Assembly (NCBI GenBank): GCA_934085635.1
Contig: CAKOHL010000048.1
Span: 1 to 8,457 of the forward strand
Source of the DNA: an uncultured Bacilli bacterium
GTDB taxonomy: Bacteria > Bacillota_I > Bacilli_A > RF39 > UBA660
Direction of reading: 5' to 3'
DNA: 8,457 nucleotides
Position 1 is the first letter of the stretch; the number at the start of each line of letters is the position of its first letter. Both the position numbers and the translations under genes were made by a program. The notes under the pieces were generated by a model that was not told the origin of the DNA, did not search any database, and worked only from the letters and a program-made list of their open reading frames with translations. Of the stretch, positions 6,607 through 8,457 are shown piece after piece.

Positions 6607-7161
6607 TTGGATATAAATAAATTTGAAAGAGAAGAAAAGAAATATATATTAAGTGAAGAAGAATACTTGATCTTAATGAGAGAATTAAACGGATTACTTA
6701 TTAAAGATGAATACTTTAAAAGTAACATACTAAACATATACTTTGATACAGAAAACTTTGACTTAATAAGAAAATCAATAGATAAACCTGTATATAAAGA
6801 AAAAGTAAGATTAAGAAAAAGAAGAATAGGTTTAAAACTAAAAGAATTTTATGATTATTATAATAATGGAATAATAAATAAAGATTCACAAATAATGAAA
6901 GAAATAGATTATTTATTTAAATATTATAAATTAGTACCTAAATTATTCTTAGCATATAATAGAGAAAGTTATAAATATAAAGAAAGATTAGATGTAAGAA
7001 TAACATTTGATACAAACATAAGAAGTAGAAAAAATGAAACATACGAAGTATATATAGATGACACTTTTTACACAGACATTAAAATAACTAGCTCATCTAC
7101 TACAGTAGGACAAAGAAGTAATAATACTCAAAATAATAGACCATTTCACTCACAAAATTAA
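6607..7161 (+). CDS. VTC-domain (polyphosphate polymerase family) protein, internally shortened
   Basis: A 184-residue protein clearly related to bacterial VTC-domain proteins (usually about 230-250 residues). Conserved pieces: FEREEKKYILSEEEY (6-20), SNILNIYFDTENFDLIRKSIDKPVYKEKVRLR (39-70), QIMKEIDYL (95-103), LAYNRESY and RITFDTNIRSR (131-141). VTC enzymes build polyphosphate from ATP. Two parts are missing. After VRLR (residue 70) the frame goes directly to KRRIGLKLKE, omitting roughly 25 residues that normally carry a lysine-rich strand (ELKKK...YKGVVY). The C-terminus stops after a TDIKI stretch where the family has MEIK plus the MPLWL...FSKYG end, replaced by a Ser/Asn/Gln-rich tail (161-184). 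Activity is doubtful. TTG 6607 is the start: GAGGTGAG (6593-6600) lies six bases before it and no nearby ATG fits. Confidence 0.8.
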   Translation: MDINKFEREEKKYILSEEEYLILMRELNGLLIKDEYFKSNILNIYFDTENFDLIRKSIDKPVYKEKVRLRKRRIGLKLKEFYDYYNNGIINKDSQIMKEIDYLFKYYKLVPKLFLAYNRESYKYKERLDVRITFDTNIRSRKNETYEVYIDDTFYTDIKITSSSTTVGQRSNNTQNNRPFHSQN

Positions 7162-7178
7162 AAATAATACATAAATTA
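7152..7178 (+). promoter_or_regulatory. Sigma-K-like promoter of the CotY/CotZ-family gene
   Basis: AC (7152-7153), 16 bases, then CATAAATTA (7170-7178) is an exact match to AC-N16/17-CATAnnnTA. Transcription would start near 7185, just before the ribosome site GGGGTG (7196-7201). Sigma-K controls the cotXYZ coat genes in B. subtilis, so the site fits the gene. The -35 half lies inside the end of the upstream VTC gene. Confidence 0.6.
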
Positions 7179-7207
7179 TTAGTGAATATAAAGAAGGGGT
7201 GAATTAT

Positions 7208-7690
7208 ATGAATAATAACACTGGTTGTTGTAAATGTGGTAACTTGAACACAAATTCAAATGATTGCTGTGAAAACAACTGCATTCAAGAAATATTACAA
7301 GTTATAAATGTACTTCAATCAAATGCTTGTCCAGATAATTGTTTAAATTCTTGTGATAGACCTGCATTAGGTGGAGGCACAAACTGTATAGTATGCAACA
7401 CTAGACCAATTATGCTTTATATGTGTAGTGGTGGAGGTGCTCCACTAAGTATGCCAACAACAAGAACAAATACTAACTGTAATAGTGCTGGTGCAGAAGG
7501 ATGTTCAAATGTATTTAGAGTAGAAAAAGTAGATGGATGTTGTTGTACATTTAGAGTACTTGCAGAAAACACAGATGAAAGTAGTCCATATCCTTATGTT
7601 GGAACAGACTCAATATTCACAATGAACATTAACTGCTTATGCTGCTTAAGATGCTTAAATGACACATACGTAGAGTGTATATGTGGTTAA
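7208..7690 (+). CDS. Cysteine-rich spore coat protein, CotY/CotZ family
   Basis: A 160-residue protein with 23 cysteines by my count. It follows the Spore-coat_CotZ (PF10612) pattern closely: CIQEILQVINVLQ then NACPDNCLNSCDRP, NTRPIMLYMCSGG, SMPTTRT, NVFRVEKVDGCCCTFRVL, and FTMNINCLCCLRCLNDTYVEC at the end. CotY and CotZ (ExsY/CotY in the B. cereus group) form cross-linked ordered sheets in the spore crust or exosporium. CotY and CotZ are too alike to choose between here, so no symbol is given. ATG 7208 is preferred over GTG 7199 because AAGGGGTGA (7194-7202) serves as its ribosome site. It has its own sigma-K-like promoter and terminator. It is the strongest evidence that the organism makes endospores. 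Confidence 0.93.
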   Translation: MNNNTGCCKCGNLNTNSNDCCENNCIQEILQVINVLQSNACPDNCLNSCDRPALGGGTNCIVCNTRPIMLYMCSGGGAPLSMPTTRTNTNCNSAGAEGCSNVFRVEKVDGCCCTFRVLAENTDESSPYPYVGTDSIFTMNINCLCCLRCLNDTYVECICG

Positions 7691-7693
7691 ACT

Positions 7694-7721
7694 AAAAGGG
7701 TTCGTAAAAGAACCTTTTTTT
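7694..7721 (+). terminator. Intrinsic terminator after the coat gene
   Basis: AAAAGGGTTC (7694-7703), loop GTAAAA, then GAACC followed by seven Ts: a stem of five strong pairs extended by a G-U and A-U pairs into the T-run. It lies a few bases after the coat gene stop codon. Confidence 0.85.
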
Positions 7722-7725
7722 ATGC

Positions 7726-7754
7726 TTGAAAGAAACATAAAACTGTGTTAAAAT
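7726..7754 (+). promoter_or_regulatory. SigA promoter of the second surface protein gene
   Basis: TTGAAA (7726-7731), exactly 17 bases, TAAAAT (7749-7754). The -10 sits inside a 16-base perfect palindrome (7747-7762, TGTTAAAATTTTAACA), a possible operator for a dimeric regulator. Transcription would start near 7761. A small hairpin (GAAGAT 7765-7770 / ATCTTC 7779-7784) is then at the very 5' end of the RNA. Confidence 0.65.
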
Positions 7755-7807
7755 TTTAACAGTAGAAGATACACAAAAATCTTCAAAAAACAAGGACGTG
7801 ATTGCAA

Positions 7808-7903
7808 ATGAAAAATAGCACTCTAGTACAAAATATTGCACTTGGGGGGGGGGGTATTTCTAAAAAAGCTAAACCAAGCTATTTTTCGTATGCTTTAAAA
7901 TGA
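7808..7903 (+). CDS. Short leader ORF with an 11-G homopolymer
   Basis: From ATG 7808 a 31-residue peptide can be read: a polar start, then IALGGGG encoded by CTT and the 11-G run (7844-7854), then ISKKAKPSYFSYALK and TGA at 7901-7903. AAGGA (7792-7796) lies 11 bases before the ATG; an in-frame TTG at 7802 would be better spaced (5 bases). The ORF lies between a promoter and a terminator that precede the surface protein gene, and its stop codon falls in the 5' arm of that terminator. The peptide resembles nothing I know. It is plausibly a regulatory leader whose frame depends on the G count, but translation is unproven. Confidence 0.35.
   Translation: MKNSTLVQNIALGGGGISKKAKPSYFSYALK
7844..7854 (+). 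repeat. Poly-G tract (11 G)
   Basis: Eleven consecutive G in otherwise A/T-rich DNA, within the leader ORF. Homopolymeric G tracts of this length are classic slippage sites for phase variation. A perfect 9-base complement brackets it: AAAAATAGC (7811-7819) with GCTATTTTT (7878-7886). Confidence 0.9.
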
Positions 7904-7926
7904 TAGGGATAACTCTATCATTTTTT
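7897..7926 (+). terminator. Leader (attenuator-like) terminator before the second surface protein gene
   Basis: AAAATGATAG (7897-7906) and CTATCATTTT (7915-7924) form a 10-bp stem with an 8-base loop, followed by T to 7926. It lies between the promoter at 7726 and the gene at 7961, so RNA polymerase must pass it. The leader ORF stop codon is inside its 5' arm. A TATAAT (7932-7937) just downstream lacks a -35 but could allow some independent transcription. Confidence 0.7.
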
Positions 7927-7960
7927 CACATTATAATAAAGAAAGAGAGAAGAAGTAAAA

Positions 7961-8457
7961 ATGAAAAGAAAAAAAGAATTTATAATTATATTAGCAAGCA
8001 TAGTAGTAATAATACTATCAGTATCAGTAGCATACTTTACTACTAAAATAACTTCAAAAAATAGAAAAGTTACAGTAACAAGTTCAGAACTAAAAATGGT
8101 ATTCACAAGTGGTACTGGACAAATAAATAGTTCAAGTATAACTCCAGGTTGGACAAGTGGAGAAAATACTTTTACCATTACAAATGAATCAAAAAAAGAA
8201 TATACATATAACCTCATAATAAAAGATTACATAAACACAACGGTAACTACTGGATTCTTAGTATACAAAATAACTAGTACTGACGGTGGATACAATATGA
8301 CAGATTTTATAGATATGCCAAAATCTAGTGTAGTAGCAAACACTACACTAGCTGAAAATATCCCAATCTCTGCCAAAGCTACTCACACATACAAAATAGA
8401 AATAAAATACTTAGATAGTCCAACAGTAAGTCAAGATGAAGACCAAGGTAAAAAACT
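7961..8457 (+). CDS. Second surface protein, paralogue of the one at the left edge; 3'-partial
   Basis: ATG 7961 begins MKRKKEFIIILASIVVIILSVSVAYFTT: a basic start, one hydrophobic segment and the same AYFTT signal-peptide-like end as the protein encoded at 1-1584. The 165 residues present align throughout with that protein, sharing PGW.SGENTFT..NES, IIKD, YKITSTDGGYNMTDF, PKSS, TTLAENI and ATHTYKI. The domain resembles the beta-sandwich region of SipW-exported matrix proteins. The rest lies outside the window, so a C-terminal lectin-like domain or variable region is expected but not seen. The ribosome site is weak (AGAGAAGAAG). Transcription comes through a leader with a poly-G ORF and a terminator. 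The role is inferred to be cell-surface or matrix display. Confidence 0.85.
   Translation, partial: MKRKKEFIIILASIVVIILSVSVAYFTTKITSKNRKVTVTSSELKMVFTSGTGQINSSSITPGWTSGENTFTITNESKKEYTYNLIIKDYINTTVTTGFLVYKITSTDGGYNMTDFIDMPKSSVVANTTLAENIPISAKATHTYKIEIKYLDSPTVSQDEDQGKK

Noticed and set aside
7918..8217. 99-codon open frame on the minus strand
   Set aside because: It lies antisense to the second surface gene, whose protein aligns with its paralogue across this stretch; it has no recognisable domain and ends in a terminator.
1..8457. CRISPR array, tRNA or rRNA genes, insertion sequence, DGR reverse transcriptase or template repeat
   Set aside because: I looked on both strands and saw no regularly spaced repeats, no tRNA-like folds, no transposase or RT motifs (such as YxDD) and no second copy of the GGTGTCCGTCCC end.

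Overview
The window comes from a low-GC, spore-forming member of the Bacillota, probably an uncultured gut lineage. The genes are A/T-rich with AGA arginine and ATA isoleucine codons. tyrS has a T-box leader. There are three exact Spo0A boxes (TGTCGAA), a KinB-like sensor kinase and a CotY/CotZ-type spore coat protein. UGA is not used for tryptophan in the genes read. I cannot fix the genus from sequence alone.

Layout. (1) 1-1584 (+): nearly complete gene for a large secreted or anchored surface protein, missing about two codons at the window edge. It ends in a C-type-lectin-like (DUF6273-type) domain. The last ~140 bases of that domain are strongly depleted in A and unlike the rest of the gene in codon use, which is the signature of a diversity-generating retroelement (DGR) variable region. 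No reverse transcriptase or template repeat is in the window. (2) 1598-3053 (+): promoter, tyrosine T-box riboswitch, tyrS and its terminator. (3) 3097-4639 (+): a CPBP (CAAX-type) membrane protease, then, one base after its stop codon, a membrane-anchored metallophosphoesterase-fold protein that has lost most metal ligands. (4) 4644-4857 (+): a hairpin terminator with a sigma-K-like promoter inside it, driving a 59-residue Tyr/Pro-rich protein. (5) 4854-6480 (-): a sporulation-type sensor histidine kinase with three 0A boxes spaced exactly 10 bp upstream, and a membrane-anchored PTS EIIB-like protein whose active-site Cys is replaced by Asn. (6) 6607-7721 (+): a shortened VTC-domain (polyphosphate polymerase family) protein, then a Cys-rich CotY/CotZ-family coat protein behind a sigma-K-like promoter. 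(7) 7726-8457 (+): promoter, short leader ORF with an 11-G homopolymer, intrinsic terminator, then the start of a second surface protein paralogous to the one at the left edge.

How it fits together. The middle and right parts look like a sporulation neighbourhood: Spo0A feeds back on a kinase able to start its phosphorelay, and late mother-cell sigma factor promoters sit before the two coat-like genes. Two homologous surface proteins bracket it. One carries a probable DGR variable region, and the other may be switched by slippage in a poly-G leader, so both look built for variation at the cell surface. Three proteins (the phosphoesterase, EIIB and VTC homologues) keep their fold signatures but have lost catalytic residues. 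That is unusual in so small a region and suggests binding or sensory roles, or decay.
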